Shown here piece after piece: positions 1 through 12,900 of a stretch of 64,000 bases of DNA. A model generated the notes under the pieces. It was given only the letters and a program-made list of their open reading frames with translations. It was not told the origin of the DNA and ran no database searches. Source of the DNA: Pisolithus tinctorius (lineage: Eukaryota > Basidiomycota > Agaricomycetes > Boletales > Pisolithaceae). The position numbers and the translations under genes were made by a program. Every line of letters begins with the position of its first letter. Within the stretch, counting starts at the first letter, position 1. The stretch is from assembly GCA_024663395.1 (NCBI GenBank), contig JANFAH010000001.1, positions 5,642,001-5,706,000 on the forward strand. Reading direction: 5' to 3'.

Positions 1-2955
1 GTCAGGCGACAACTCGCGAAAAACAATGCTGTCGTGCAGGGCTTCGCCGGAACATGCACGTCGTGAGAGCGAGCTGCAGGGGTGGCGATACATGTATGGC
101 AAGTCTCAAGGGTGTTTTGATCAATCTGAGATTACATGAACAAGTATCGAGGGAGACACACACAACCAATCATACACCAATGCTATGTATAGAGACATGA
201 CCTGAGAAACAAAGTCCTCCAGCGAGTAACACGGGACCAAAGATCAAAAAAAAAAACAAATATCAATCTAAACAAGGAAAGAAAGACATGAGAGCCTCCT
301 CGTCCACCGAGTGCCTTTTGGGAGGAGGAAGGTTCTGAAGGTATACCAGGGGCGCAAGAATTTTGCCATTCCTTGTGGAACTGTGTGTTTGGGAGTTATC
401 TGCTGGGGGAACAACCTTTGACGACCCATTATTGGCGTAGGTATCGTGTGACAGGCGCGCGGGGGAGAGATATGGCACATATTGCATGTGAACCAGCGGA
501 TAGGACGCCTGTTCTTCACGAACGACACGGCTTGACCGACTGGTATTGTGTCGAGCACTCCTATATTTTCCTGATGGCACGTCGAGCGATGCAAGTTCGG
601 GAATGTCAGACACCGTTCGCAAGTAATCAACGGTATCGCTGGTGAAATATGCGACTGAGAAGATTAAGCTCGGTTTCCGATCATTAAGCAGACCTCACAT
701 ACTGAGATGCCACTTTCGACGCCCACGAGAAGTGTCAACGAAAACGGAATACGTTTGTTTCACGAGACTTGAACGAGCCGACTGGTGTCGAGCTGCCGAT
801 TGAAGGCGATTGCTAGAACCAAGGCTGCGCAACGGTCAGCAAGAATCATGAGTTGGGTCTGACTGCAACAAACGTGGTGTCCGAATCAGAGTTTATCTCC
901 ACATCTATTGGCTCTGGATCTTTCTCTTGATAAAACAAGAATTCCTGTGGCCACGTCACCAGTCTGCACTCGTATGATCCACACCAGACTTACATCGCGA
1001 ACGCGACTGGGACCCCATCTGGGTGATAGTCGTTGAGCTCACGTACGATAAGGCAGGGTCGTAAATCTAACCGCTTCCCATCAGTCCATCGTTCAATGCC
1101 AAGCTAGTTGTATTGGTTGGGTCAGGGCTGGTTGAAATCAGAGCGTGCCACCTACTCCAGTGGCCTCTGGGTTGGGCCCACGTTCTTCCCACACGTAGAC
1201 ACTGCCGGACGAGATCGCCCTTCTTTCCTCCGCGTCCAGGCGTCTGGTGACCATTGGCAACACGCCTAGTGCCACAGCATGGAATATTACTTGTGCATCC
1301 TGTGGTGACCTGACAGATGGTGAAGGTAACAAATAGCGGTCTCGCAGACTACACTACCTCACACGTAGCCTCGTGCACGTTGGGTACTGCATGTTTAAAT
1401 GTTCGGGAACTTGAAGACAAACACAAAAAAAAGTCTATGGATGGGGGAATTAGTCGGCCGTGGTATTTGACAGAAGCGTGAGAGCAGACTTGACGTTGAC
1501 GATATTGTAAGAGGAGAAAGGGAGGATTCCAGTGCCACACTAGTGGAACTGATGACTGTAAGGTTTCGACAAACGACTGAAGAACCGTTTGGTCGTGGTA
1601 GTGAGGGGAAATGCTTGTAACCTAAATTTCCTGCTTGTTGAAAAAGGTTGGTTTTGCGGGGCGAGTGCTGGGTGATGGGAACTCTTCCAGACTCTTCCTG
1701 TGACAGCCTCTTATATATATACGGTTTAATATAAAGTACTAATACTTCTCTGTATGTAGATCACATTTAGGTATGTAAACGACCCAGTGAGGTATTTTGG
1801 CATACACAACATAATTTGCTGCCGTGTTGGACCTTTGAAAGGACGATCCGAACTGATAGTCGCACTCTGACTCAGTTGGACCAACCTAGCCAGGTGGGAT
1901 GAATGCGTAGAGAGCACCCATAAATATTAGTCCGTGGATTATCAACCCCTGCCATTAGACATCGTACGTAACTGTGACCGTCGTGCTAAGGGCCTGAAAT
2001 CCTAGCTCATGAGAGTGCCGGACTACCAGGAAAAGATTGCAGGACTGGTCAAATGCTTACAACGAGCTCACTGCTTCACAGGGTGGTTGGCCCATCAGCT
2101 GATAGATAGACGCAGTGTGTGATGCAAGCGCAGCCATGGTGGCCCTTTGCTTTGCACACACGAATGCACCTAAGAGAACCGACTCAGCCAGATAAGACAA
2201 TGCACGTTCTGCAGAAAGGAACTCACTTCCACTTCAGTCCAGTGATCGTAACGTCAGCTTACGCCCGTATGTAAGTAATATGTATATCTATGTGATTTGT
2301 CCCACCCGCGCAGTGAAATCTGAACCTGGATCCAAGGATATTTTTTCGGTGAATGCACATACCACGACGGCGATATTGGGGGGTGCCAAAAACTTTTGTC
2401 GGACACAATTAGATAGACCCTGAAGGATAGCCATCCAGGTCACGGCACGAGTCATAATGCGAGACGAGCATCAAACCACCTGTCCTAACTCGAGTACCCC
2501 ACAAGCTATTAGTATGTTCACAAGAAATGGACATGCCTTAACAAATGTAGTGGATAAGGGATGCATTTTCCACATGTCCCACTGGAGGGGGCTTTCACAG
2601 ATTCCAGAGCGGCGTCAGAAGGCCGGTCTTCTTTTGATTTGTCGTCCTCCCTGCTGGGAAAGACTTGGTCAAGTAGCAGGCACCTTTCACAGGAGGCCAC
2701 GAGTACGGCACCATCGGCGTTTGGGTCGAACCTTGTCAGCATTCATGCCAAATGCAATTGTGGCATTGTGCACACCAGGAAAACACGAAGGTCCGAGATG
2801 CTTACGTCAGCGAAGTTGCCAAACTTTTGTATTCTCTATTGCAAGTCCAAGTTGGCTGATTTTGGTCCTGTATGATTTGTGCACGAGTCAACCCTCGTTT
2901 CTCCCATTTTGTTATCAATAAGCGCCGTAGCCTGAATTGCTCAATCAGAACCGCC
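1..2955. other. Gene-poor leader region
   Basis: I see no convincing gene in this stretch upstream of the cysteinyl-tRNA synthetase. The open frames present are short (up to about 154 codons), overlap on both strands and show no recognisable domain. An A-rich run near 246-257 is the only low-complexity feature. The last few hundred bases should hold the promoter and 5' UTR of the next gene. Confidence 0.4.
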
Positions 2956-5891
2956 ATGTCCATCAAGCAACCTCCCTGGAAGCCCGATCTTCGTTGCACA
3001 GAGGAGCCCGTTCTCAGGATATACAATTCGTTGACCAAATCCAAGGTACGTAGGCTGATGCACCTGCATGTGGACGGCCAGTGGCTCAAATTTGATAAGA
3101 CGGAATTCATACCCAGGAATGGACGCATCGTAAAGTGGTACAACTGTGGACCCACGGTTTATGACGCATCTCACATGGGTCATGCGAGGTAAGGTTAGCA
3201 CTTCTTTCTGTCGAAAGAGGCTGTACGATTTTGCAACTGCAGGAACTACGTCACCCAAGATATCTTGCGGAGAATAGTGTCAGATTATTTTGGTTACGAT
3301 GTGCACTTTGTCATGAACGTCACCGATATAGACGATAAGGCAAGCGGATGAGCTGCCCAATCGTCCATGACAGCCTGACAGATTAGCAGATAATTCTGAG
3401 GGCAAGGCAAAAGTATCTCTTCGAAAGATTTCGCGACCAAGTCGCATCTCTTTCCGCAGATCTCATTGACAGAGTGTCCGCTGCCTGGAAAGCACATGTG
3501 TTGAATAGGGTTTCGAGGGCCCTTCCAGACGATGTCAAAGCACGGGAAGGGGATGAAAACGCTAGTTGGTTGCGGATCGAGCAGTTTATAGAGGACAAGG
3601 ACCGGAAAGCTGAGTGTCTGAAGCGCGACGAAAAATTTGACATGCACTTGAGAGCTGCTGTAGGTTCTCGTGTCTTCGTGTCGAATTGGCTACTCTGACC
3701 GGACCTAACTAGCTTCAGACCTTGTCCGCACTTTCTATTGCTCGAGAAAAACTGTCCTCTTCTGAATGCGATCGGGAGTTTGCGCTCCAGTTAGTCGATG
3801 AGTCTCGTGATATACTCTCTGCATCCCTAGACGAAGAAGTAGGTGGTTTGAAAATTCGGAGACCGACGCTGATCGACACTACAGCTAAAACATACAGTCA
3901 CAGACCCATCCATATTCAGAGCGTTGGCCGCGTACTGGGAGAACCAATTCTTCAGGGATATGGACCGCCTACGGGTTCGTAGGCCGGATATATTGACACG
4001 AGTTACCGAATATGTCCCGGAAATTGTTGACTTTGTAAAGCGGATCATCGAAAACGGATATGGTTACACGCACGGCGGCAGCGTGTATTTCGACACATTG
4101 GCATTTGATTCGTCCGGTAAGCACGTCTATGCGAAGTTGGAACCTTGGAGCAAGGGCAATCGTGAGCTTCTTGCTGAAGGCGAAGGTTGGTCTTCCAGTG
4201 AGCTTTTAAGATGAAAGCCTATCGACCTTGGTGGGACTAGGCGCACTCTCTGGGAGCAGTGGCAAACGATCACCAGCCGACTTTGCGTTATGGAAGGCGT
4301 CAAAAGCAGGCGAACCATCGTGGCCATCTCCGTGGGGTTCGGGTCGACCAGGATGGCACATCGAATGTTCGGTCATGGCCAGTGCCATCTTCGGTGATAA
4401 CATGGATATACATTCGGGTGGTATTGACCTTGCTTTTCCTCACCACGATAACGAGATTGCACAATCCGAGGTAAGTGATTACTCCTGCGTTGGAGTTTCA
4501 CCTAACGTGGGCCAGGCCTATCACGGATGCGAGTCCTGGGTAAATTATTTCATCCATACGGGCCACTTGCATATCGAAGGTCTCAAAATGAGCAAATCGT
4601 TGAAGAACTTCATTACCATCGATGTGAGTGCAACTGGGAATCCCCCGATGACCTCATAGTCACGCAGGGAAACTAGGAAATTTTGCGAAGATATACCCCC
4701 CGACAACTGCGCCTAGCGTTCCTGTCACAGTTATGGAATGCCAAAGTGGACTTCTCTGAGTCGTTGATGACAGGCGAAGTAAGAACAATCGAGAACAATT
4801 TCAACGTAAGGAGCCCACTATTTTATATTGTTTATTGTTCGGTCAACCAATCTACTGTGCAGAACTTTTTTGCGACAGTCAAGGCCATAGTACTTACGAA
4901 TAACGGACAATCGGATGGATACCACCATTATGAAGACCCTGAACGAGAACTCATGAATGAGTAAGTTGCACGTTTAGCTTTAGTGGCATGCCTTAGCTCC
5001 CTTCAGGCTGTACCAGAGTAAACTGTCCTTCCGTGCTGCCCTCTGTGACTCGTTCAATACTCCGGAGGCGCTCAAAGTTCTACGTGACCTTGTTTCAAGG
5101 ACAAATATTTACATTAATTCTCGAGGTAAATTGCTGAATGTAGGTGTGGTGGAGCAATCGGCCCGCTGGGTAGGTCAGATGCTACACATGTTTGGTCTTG
5201 GGGAAGGCTACGAACCAGATTTGGGATGGGGAACAGAGCAAAATAAGAATGGAGGGGCAAACGTGCGTAATTGTATTTTAACTCACACGTTGAGTCTGAC
5301 GGTCGAAATGATAGCGGGAAGAGGTTCTCATGCCGTATCTTCGAGTTCTCTCCTCGTTTCGGGATGGAGTCCGGCGGTTGGCCATCGCAAAAACCGAAGA
5401 TGCTCCCAAGCAGATTCTCAAGCTCTGTGATCAGCTGCGAGACGACGACCTGGTACCTTTGGGTGTTGCCCTAGACGACCAAGAAGGTGACATCCAGTCT
5501 ATCATCAGTGCGGCGTCGGAAATGATACGTCCTTGCACCAGATGGGAAGGCTCTCGTCAAGCTAGTTCCCCCAGCTGAGCTAATCAAAACCCGCGACGAG
5601 AAACGCCAGAAGCTTGAAGCCCAAGCCCTTAGAAAAGCTGCCGCTGCAGAAGAACAGCGGCAGAAGCGGCTTGCGAAACTTGAAAAAGGACGCACACCTC
5701 CAGAGGAACTTTTCAGACCACCGAACGTACCTGAAGGTAGCTATAGCCAATGGAACGAAATAGGTCTACCAACTGCAGATGGTTCTGGAGAGAAACTTAG
5801 TAAAAGTCAGGAGAAGAAGCTTCAGAAGTTGTGGAATGATCAAAAGAAGCTGCACGAGGAATATTTAGCTTGGCAACAGCAGCAGCATTGA
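2956..5891 (+). CDS. Cysteinyl-tRNA synthetase (class I)
   Basis: Charges tRNA-Cys with cysteine using ATP. The joined exons show the class I fold: an N-terminal [18 protein letters not shown] block containing the HIGH-type signature (HMGH, near 3174), the zinc/cysteine-site region ending [10 protein letters not shown], the [10 protein letters not shown] helix, and the KMSKS loop ([10 protein letters not shown], near 4586). A Lys/Glu-rich C-terminal tail ends in a Gln run and TGA at 5889-5891, as in eukaryotic cytosolic enzymes. At least nine short introns interrupt it. The first (3046-3099) is 54 nt, and the next but one (3340-3389) uses a GC donor. The start ATG at 2956 gives MSIKQPPW directly before the conserved core. 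No obvious mitochondrial presequence is visible, but dual targeting from an upstream start cannot be excluded. All conserved exons can be joined in frame, so the gene appears intact. Confidence 0.93.
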
Positions 5892-5941
5892 CAGTGCTCG
5901 CTTCTACCCTAACAGATTCTAATAGGATATCAAGCAAATTT

Positions 5942-6685
5942 CTACCATTCACAGCTTCGCACTATTAACTTGGCTATTTGCTCTGGTCCAGCCTGGTCGT
6001 CCTCGTCGAAACCAGACAATGCAAGACAGTCCAAGTCCAGCACTCCAAACACAAAGGGTCCATCGCTTCCTTGATAGATAAGGGGACATACAATTTCGCT
6101 ATTAGTGGATCCGTCACGTGCGATGTGCCCTGGATAGGTGTTTACGTCTCGTACAATAACCGTTTTGCCATGAATGAATGCGTCAGCACACACACCCCGA
6201 GCCTTGTCGGCTTGGAGGTTGATAAGCCGACACGCTGGTTTGCCGCAAAAAGGACCCAACAGCAAGTTACCCTTGTCTCGTGATACACTCGGTTGGCTGC
6301 TTGTGGGTGTAGTGAACTGTGGGTGCGGGAACAGGGACGGAAGAATATAGAATCCTATGATAACAAAGTCAGGGTGGAAAGGATGCCGTGGTCCAACTCG
6401 TAATAGAGGTGGTGTACTAGTGAACTTACCACACCAGTTGACAGCACGGTCGCCGCTTCCGAAATATGCAGGGAAGGCGAGAAGGCAGTTGTAGATTAAC
6501 GAAGACGCATTAGCCAGGTTTGTAATCTACACTGCTCTCAAGGGCAAGTTGTGGATGGAAGCGGAATCACATACCCAGTGCCTTTGGCCCTCGAGCAATG
6601 ATTCCAGTTGCGAGTATACATGACCCCAGAACTGAGACTTGGTAGTTATTGTCGACGGTACCAGCGACGCGTCTGCGTGTGCCAT
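5942..6685 (-). CDS. Free methionine-(R)-sulfoxide reductase (fRMsr, GAF domain)
   Basis: Reduces free methionine-R-sulfoxide, part of oxidative-damage repair in the cytosol. Three exons (6685-6575, 6526-6430, 6354-5942) join in frame to a 206-residue protein, the usual size for the family (yeast YKL069W type). Visible landmarks are the helix before WITNLANASSLIYN, the GPFCGKPACRLI block, the GVCADAF block with its catalytic-type Cys, DVNTYPGHIARD, SEIVCPL and FGVLDLD. The conserved cysteines of the family sit in the GKPAC, RGVC and SEIVCPL segments. A stretch between exon 3's start and GPF (about 25 residues, PHPQFTTPTSSQPS) is longer than in yeast and could be partly intronic. The start at 6685 lies only 76 bp from the likely start of the divergent LysM gene, so the two probably share a promoter. 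Confidence 0.9.
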
Positions 6686-6761
6686 CTGATGGAGGTCACT
6701 CGGACGGAGATGGCTGTGGCTTTGATTTGCTGGGGACAAACACAGGCGGCTATGGCTTTCG
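6686..6761. promoter_or_regulatory. Short divergent intergenic region
   Basis: Only 76 bp separate the inferred start codons of the minus-strand fRMsr gene and the plus-strand LysM gene. This suggests a bidirectional promoter, unless the LysM gene has an unrecognised upstream exon. No TATA box is evident in this stretch. Confidence 0.35.
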
Positions 6762-7776
6762 ATGCTCCCAGGGCATGCCAGAGCTCGGAAGAAGGATGGA
6801 TTATTGACTGGCTCTACATTTAATGCTCCAAAAGGTCGACGGCCAACCGTCGCTCCCACTGATGACGTGTCCCTCATTTCCCCTACAGAGGATCCATTGC
6901 ATCGACGCAGTCCTTCCATTCCCCTGGACTCCATCGAGACAAATCACTCTTGTCATGCAACAAGGGGAGAAACACGCCCACGGTTGGCGCGCATTCTCGA
7001 CCACCCGTCACAAGATTTTGGGGAGGGTGGGAGTACGGCGTTAGACACCAGTCGCGCCGAAAGTGCCAGCGGCGAAACTACCACCGTCGTACACAAGGTG
7101 AGTCTCATCCTCAGCGTCATAACTTAACTGACCACCTTCGTTTCAGGTTAGCCGTATTGATTCACTACCCAGCGTAGCTCTCCGTTACGGGGTTTCGGTG
7201 GCTGCACTCCGTCGAGCTAACAATTTGTGGCCTTCTGATCCCATTTACCTCCGCACCGAACTCAAAATACCATGTGGAGACCCACTGCCAACCCAACGCA
7301 AGTTAACGAGCGTTGAAGACGTCGACGCAGCTTCCCCTGAACCTCCCTCTCGGTCATCCTCTGATAGTTTATCCACTCTCACAACTACTGTGGGAGACGC
7401 TATTCTCTCGATGTTTCCTGCTCGTGCATCCCTCGACTCATTATTGAGTTCAAGGACGAGCTCAAGCGAGGTTCTCGAACTAGGTGATCTAGCTGCGATG
7501 CGTGCGAGCAGGTCTGTGTCAGGCGCCCGTCACGTTTCTATCACCCGCGATGGATATGAGTTATCTATCCTGGGGAACCAGTCCAGAGCACCAGTCACTA
7601 CGACTCTTCCTCCACTTTCATGTGTAGCAACTTCTAGTGCCGTTTCTGCTTCGGCGAATGTACCATTGCACTGTGATACAGCACGCCGCATCGATCCAAC
7701 CGTTTTTATTCCCGTCCGCATGTCTCAGCTTGAGCCAGAACCGGCCATGGAACTGCCTACACGGCGTCTTGGCTAG
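6762..7776 (+). CDS. LysM-domain protein, intracellular LYSMD-like
   Basis: Two exons (6762-7097 and 7147-7776, intron GTGAGT...TTTCAG) give 321 residues. The first codons of exon 2 complete a LysM motif: VSRIDSLPSVALRYGVSVAA followed by LRRANNLWPSDPIYLRTELK, which has the usual YGVS..LRRANNL...I.L...L.IP pattern. LysM usually binds N-acetylglucosamine polymers. However, there is no signal peptide here, and the flanks are long Ser/Thr/Pro-rich disordered stretches, as in the intracellular eukaryotic LYSMD family whose role is poorly known. This is therefore unlikely to be a secreted chitin-masking effector. The N-terminus is uncertain: the ATG at 6762 is the first in frame, but an upstream exon cannot be ruled out because the neighbour gene starts so close. 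Confidence 0.78.
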
Positions 7777-8871
7777 CTTCTGAATAACCCGTTCATCACG
7801 CCATACTCCTAATACATCGATAACTATTCATGACGGACGATCTTTTATGGCGCCATCTGTGATTTTGTATTGAAAATTCGATTTACTATCTAGAATCGTC
7901 TGCTATTTGATTTTGCCTGCCGGACACGTTACATCCTAGTGTGTCTCACTTGTCCTAAGAAGTCCTAACTTATCCTCCAGTTTGTACACCTTTACTCGCC
8001 AGAGCGGGTTTGCGGAGGATCTATATGTAGCTTGCGTCAAGTTGTTTGTCTTAGAATGGTGTGTCTTCCTCTGTAGCCTTCTAGTTCACACCACGGATAT
8101 TTGAGGCTAGCTCGCTCACGGGATGGCAGCAATTGCCGTCTCCACTGCCGTGCAAGATGGGCCAATATGAAGTAATCCCCGGTCGCCGAGCATGGGCATT
8201 CAAGTATGTGACAAGCTCGACGGTCCGTGGGTACTAAGGTAAGTTCGCAGCTCATGCACCTCAATTCAAAAGATCCGTCTTGACGTTCCATCAGAATACA
8301 TACCCTTAGGTACAAGAATTGCCACGAGTAGGTCTCACGCTGTCTACTCATGAGATCTGTAGCGGAGCCGTTTGGAAGGCGGATCCTGCCATGTCGTTCC
8401 AAGGATGTTGTCTCATTTCAGGGCAAACACACGGAATTCCCAATTATGTAACGGAACACATACCCCGCATTGATTCGGATCTCAATGACAGTATCCAACT
8501 CGGGAGAACTCGGAACGTCGGCAAGAGGAAGCGGTACACTAATTATCAACCAACTTAGACCTGGTCTCTTCATCGCCGAGGCGGACTGGTAGCAAGCTCA
8601 AAATTCCAAGTACGACGTCTGATGTATTCTCAAACTCGCACCAACGAATAACTCCTGTTGGTAGGTAAAACAAAGCGTCAGGCACGAAAGAGACACTGGG
8701 TCGATATTCCGACGGTCATGATATCATCTAAACTTTCTGGAGATATCCGACTGATTTTGCCGCTGTAAAGAACATTGACGGATATGCTGGACGGAGATTT
8801 GACCAGATGCCATATAAATCAATGGTATAAGCCAGAGGCAGAATCGATCGACGCTGGGATGTTGAACATAA

Positions 8872-9279
8872 ATGCGTGTATTTCCTGTCGCCATCGGTTA
8901 TCGACACCATATGATCAATCTGGCCCGCGGTCCTGTGGAACAAAACTACGTTCTCGTTGTTGATGCGAAGTTTGCATTGCAACTCGGGCGTAAACTTGTC
9001 AAATTCACAAGTTCTGTCTCCTGGGGGGCGGATCGAATGGTCTCCACCGTTACCTGTTCCCGTTGGATGTTGGATTTTGTCGATACGATGACATTTCACC
9101 GCGGAGGGGCCAGAGCACTAGATCCGGATCGACTCTATCGTCCAGATTCGATGGCGCTGTATTGCGACATGTTCGTTGCGATGGTTCATCATGTGAAGCG
9201 AATACCATTGAGTGCATTAAGCAAATGCAGCATACACAGGAGTAGTGAATCGTGGATACTAGGACCATTGATGAGGTGA
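8872..9279 (+). CDS. Hypothetical ORF, 135 codons
   Basis: An ATG-started open frame of 135 codons with no recognised family. It contains a hydrophobic stretch (YVLVVDAKFALQLGRKLVKF) and a Met/His-rich segment, but no motif I can name. No intron signals clearly extend it. It may be chance or a decayed gene. Low codon-level support; kept only because the interval has nothing better. Confidence 0.18.
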   Translation: MRVFPVAIGYRHHMINLARGPVEQNYVLVVDAKFALQLGRKLVKFTSSVSWGADRMVSTVTCSRWMLDFVDTMTFHRGGARALDPDRLYRPDSMALYCDMFVAMVHHVKRIPLSALSKCSIHRSSESWILGPLMR

Positions 9280-9363
9280 CTTTCTCCGCTTGTACCATGC
9301 TTAGAACAGCTGAATGGTGCGGTTGAGGGTGTCTGAGGCTACGGCTTCCGTCACCACACGCGA

Positions 9364-9624
9364 TCATTCGGGGGCTGACACTCTTTCAATGGCCACTCGA
9401 CTCACAGCATTGAAGTTGGTGCGATCGATGCACGGAGACAAGCGTTCTCGAAGAGTCTGATGAGCAAGCTCTTCCACAAGCTGTTTATTGCCCAAGTCGT
9501 CTTGACTGCAGCGGCGAGACCTTGGGAAGTGCCTTTCAAGGGCTTCAGCGAAGGTGGACTGGGAAGATAATCGCTCAGCCCGTAGCGCAGTCTTCATATA
9601 GCCAGTCAATATCTCCCATCCCAT
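9364..9624 (-). CDS. Hypothetical ORF or terminal exon, 86 codons
   Basis: An open frame that extends upstream without a stop through SNAQWLPGMGWEILTGYMK. It could therefore be the last exon of a larger decayed or multi-exon gene whose acceptor lies near 9650-9665. It is rich in Arg, Glu and Leu (EALERHF, LVEELAHQTLRERL), suggesting helical structure. I do not recognise the family. It lies downstream of the RecQ stop on the same strand but is not joined to it by any clear splice. Confidence 0.22.
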   Translation of the reverse strand: MGWEILTGYMKTALRAERLSSQSTFAEALERHFPRSRRCSQDDLGNKQLVEELAHQTLRERLSPCIDRTNFNAVSRVAIERVSAPE

Positions 9625-9921
9625 TCCTGGCAGCCACTGGGCATTGCTAATCCAAGCTAGCGAAGTTTATTGGTTGTTTGATTGCATCGTGATCCTGCAT
9701 CACGGTGGCGGTCTTACACCCGCGAAAGCTCGCTTGAAGTTCATCTTACACCATGAGCGTACGCCGTACTTACCCTTCAGTGGGACTGACCACCGTGGAT
9801 GACATCGGAAGCAAGTCAAGTGTACGTGGTCAAACGACGGTCATCTGTGACGAGGTTGTTTCCTGGCTGGTACCACTGGTAGATGTAGAACTGTCCGAAA
9901 TTTGTCTAGGGGATGGTACAT

Positions 9922-12900
9922 TCATCCGTCCGACGAAAGGGATATTACATCCGAATACGTTCTCGTCTTCTTATCTCTCAGAGTGGTCCTCCGCTTCTCC
10001 GCGACCGCCCGTCCCCGCGTCGGCCGTATCGAGTACTCCCAGTCCTGACCTTCAACGTCATCGCCTGCATTGTCCGATGAATCACCATCTATCATCAGTA
10101 TTTCCTCTGTAAAATCTTCGCTGCCCTCGGATTCTTCTGGCTCGTCCAATTCTTGACGAGATCGTTTATTTTTCGTTCGGAGGCTGTGCCTTGGTAAGCA
10201 GGAACTCGAAGGTCCGGCAATGGTCTCATCTTCTGAATCACTGCCGTCAACTATTTCTTGCACAGTTGTTGGTGCCGCATTTATCGTAGCCACGGTAGCA
10301 CCCTTGCTTCGACGATGTGCTCGTCTGAAGGAACAGCAGATTTTCGGCCCCTTACCAGTCACGATCTCAGCGCGCGTATGCCGCGTGAGCCTGATCGCTA
10401 GTGGTGCCGGAGTGACGTACACATTGACCGAGTATGCGGTGGAGGAGAAGTCCTCTCTTAGGTATCCTGAAACAAGTAGGTGCACGATCAACGTTTCGAT
10501 GTGCTGCAACCACATGTCATCAAAGATGAGGGAAGGTTCAGTAGGACTTGCACGTACGTCCTTCGAAAGTTCAACCTTCCCTCCTGAAACGGCCTCGTAG
10601 TCGAATTGTAACTTCTCCTTGGTTTTTCGTCGCTTGCTACTGGCCTCAAACGCTCCTCCACCCAAGCCCCTTGCTATGTCGCCGAGACCGGCTATTGTCT
10701 GACGTCCCCCCTGCGCTGAAACGGTCTCAAGGATCTTAAGGATTTGCCAGGCCTCAAGGGTAACGTCACGTTGCTCAACGGTATCTGGTGACCGTGTACA
10801 ATTGTCGCAATGGCCGCAGCGATCTGTAGCCCTTGATTCCTGTGTAGTCCAGGAGGCCATGGAGAGGTCGGAGGAAGCTGAAAAGTACCTACGTGTGCAA
10901 CAATACCAGCCCGAGCTTTCGTGTAGAGGCGGAAACATACCTTGCAAACAGTATCTTGCGACATTCCGACATGTCTTGAGCAAAACGCAACATATCATGT
11001 ACTTATCATTGCGTGAACTTGCGAGAGAAAAAAACCTAGAATTTAAATCTCAACTTACGCTTCATTTGACTGTCTTTGTCCGTGCAAGTGATAGATGACT
11101 GCCGCGTGGCGTCTTGAGGTCTGTAATAGAGTACACAATCCGCGTCTCGTCCATCTCGTCCAGCTCGTCCAGACTCCTGGTAGTAACCATCGAGAGATTT
11201 CTGAAGGACAACAAATCGTCACACAAGATCGCATTTAGAAACGAAGACACTAACTGATATCTGGGTGATGACCACGATTAAGGAATGAGCACAACGGTGA
11301 CAATGCAACCACGCACGGTGTGATGCAACACAAATCTGACATTTCCTTTGTCGATCCCTAGTCCGAATGCTGGCAGAGGTTAGTCGTGGGAGACGGGGGA
11401 CCAAATGAACCCACCTATCGTAGCACAAACCACTTGTACGGCCCCCTCTCTCCACCGTTTGTGAATCCGCTCTTTCTGTGCGTCAGGAATCTCTGAGTGA
11501 TACACGCCAGTTTTTATACGATTATTGCTCCATCCCTGTAAGTTTTCAGCGACGCTTTCGGCATCCTATTTCCGCTGAGTGACGTCACTTGCGGGATGAT
11601 TACAGGCCGCTTACCTTCTTAGTAAGGCAATACACAATTCCCGAGTCATTCTCGTGATTATTCAAAATATAATCCGACATAACTGATATGGCCTCCTTTG
11701 CAGAGTGTGGCTTTGGAAGCACTGAGTAGTGTAGATTTTTGCGATAAAGTGGAGCCGAGAAGTATATCGTTCCATCCCGCGGAGAGGCTGCTGCGGTTGG
11801 GTAAATATTTAAAGGACGTAGGGGATCAGTACGTGGGCATACCCTTTCCTTCAACTACAGGTTTCATGTGAAGAATTTTCAAGATGTCCTGCAACACCTT
11901 TGGTGGACAAGTCGCAGACAATGCCAATAATGGTACATGAGGAAAGAATTGGCGAAGTGCGCTGAGCTTCTTGTAGTCTGGCCTGCAAAGAGACACGTTG
12001 AGGTCTGATGTCCATGCAATAAGCTCAAGGGGCACCTGAAGTCATGACCAAGTTGTGAAACACAGTGTGCCTCGTCGATGACAATGCGAGCTAGTGTAGA
12101 ATGAACCTCAAAATGACATGCGAATGAGACATCACGCACCCAGCTTTCCGCCTTCGACGAGTTTGCCTAATAGTGACAAGAATCCTTTATTTTTAGAGAT
12201 CTTCTCTGGCTGCAACGTTAGCGGTTAGAGAGCTACCGCGGGTCAATCGTGAAGGCCCACGGACTGTGACGTAACATAATTTTATTTCTCGGTCCCGACC
12301 CCGTGAAGAAGCCATGGCTGACAGGCGCTGTTGGATTTCATTAGCCTCCGCCCTCGAAGTTCCTCCGGTAAGCATCACCGCCTCCACTACATACGTTGTA
12401 TGAGTGTGGGGGTCCGAGAGAAGGAGAAAGTGTAGCTACCTCCGGCCTCCCTTAGGTGTAGAATCTGATCTGTTATGAGCGAAATAAGAGGAGAAATGAC
12501 CAAAGTGCACCCAGGGGTGAGCAGTGCGGGGAGTTGATATGTAAGAGATTTGCCTCCCCCTTGATCTGGAATGAACACAGAGAAGTAATGTTAGAGGAAG
12601 CCTCCAACCTGTTGGCATTACGCAAACTGTGTCGCGTCCATCCATGTTTGCATTGCAAACCCTCACATCGTGGTGTCGGTCAATTTGTACAGAAGGAGAA
12701 CAATTGCATGGATCTTACCCCTGCTGGCACAAGCGAAAAGCACTGATCCCAAATACTTTCTTCATCGTTCCTTTCAATTGCGGGCCCCACTTGAATTCGA
12801 TAGTATAATCGATGGTTCCGATGGCACTGCCCTTGCCCTTGCCATCACGGCCATATGCTGCAACACTGGAGGACACAGTTTGTAATGAGTCCTGCCGCCG

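Larger units (their letters stand above)
7777..9921. other. Gene-poor interval with short unplaced ORFs
   Basis: No gene is recognised with confidence. Two open frames are the best candidates and are listed separately (8872-9279 plus, 9364-9624 minus). The rest holds overlapping short frames on both strands without domain signals. It includes the terminator of the LysM gene on the left and that of the RecQ gene on the right. Confidence 0.35.

Noticed and set aside
263..645. Overlapping 90-120 codon frames on both strands
   Set aside because: They overlap each other on opposite strands, have no domain signal and no intron structure.
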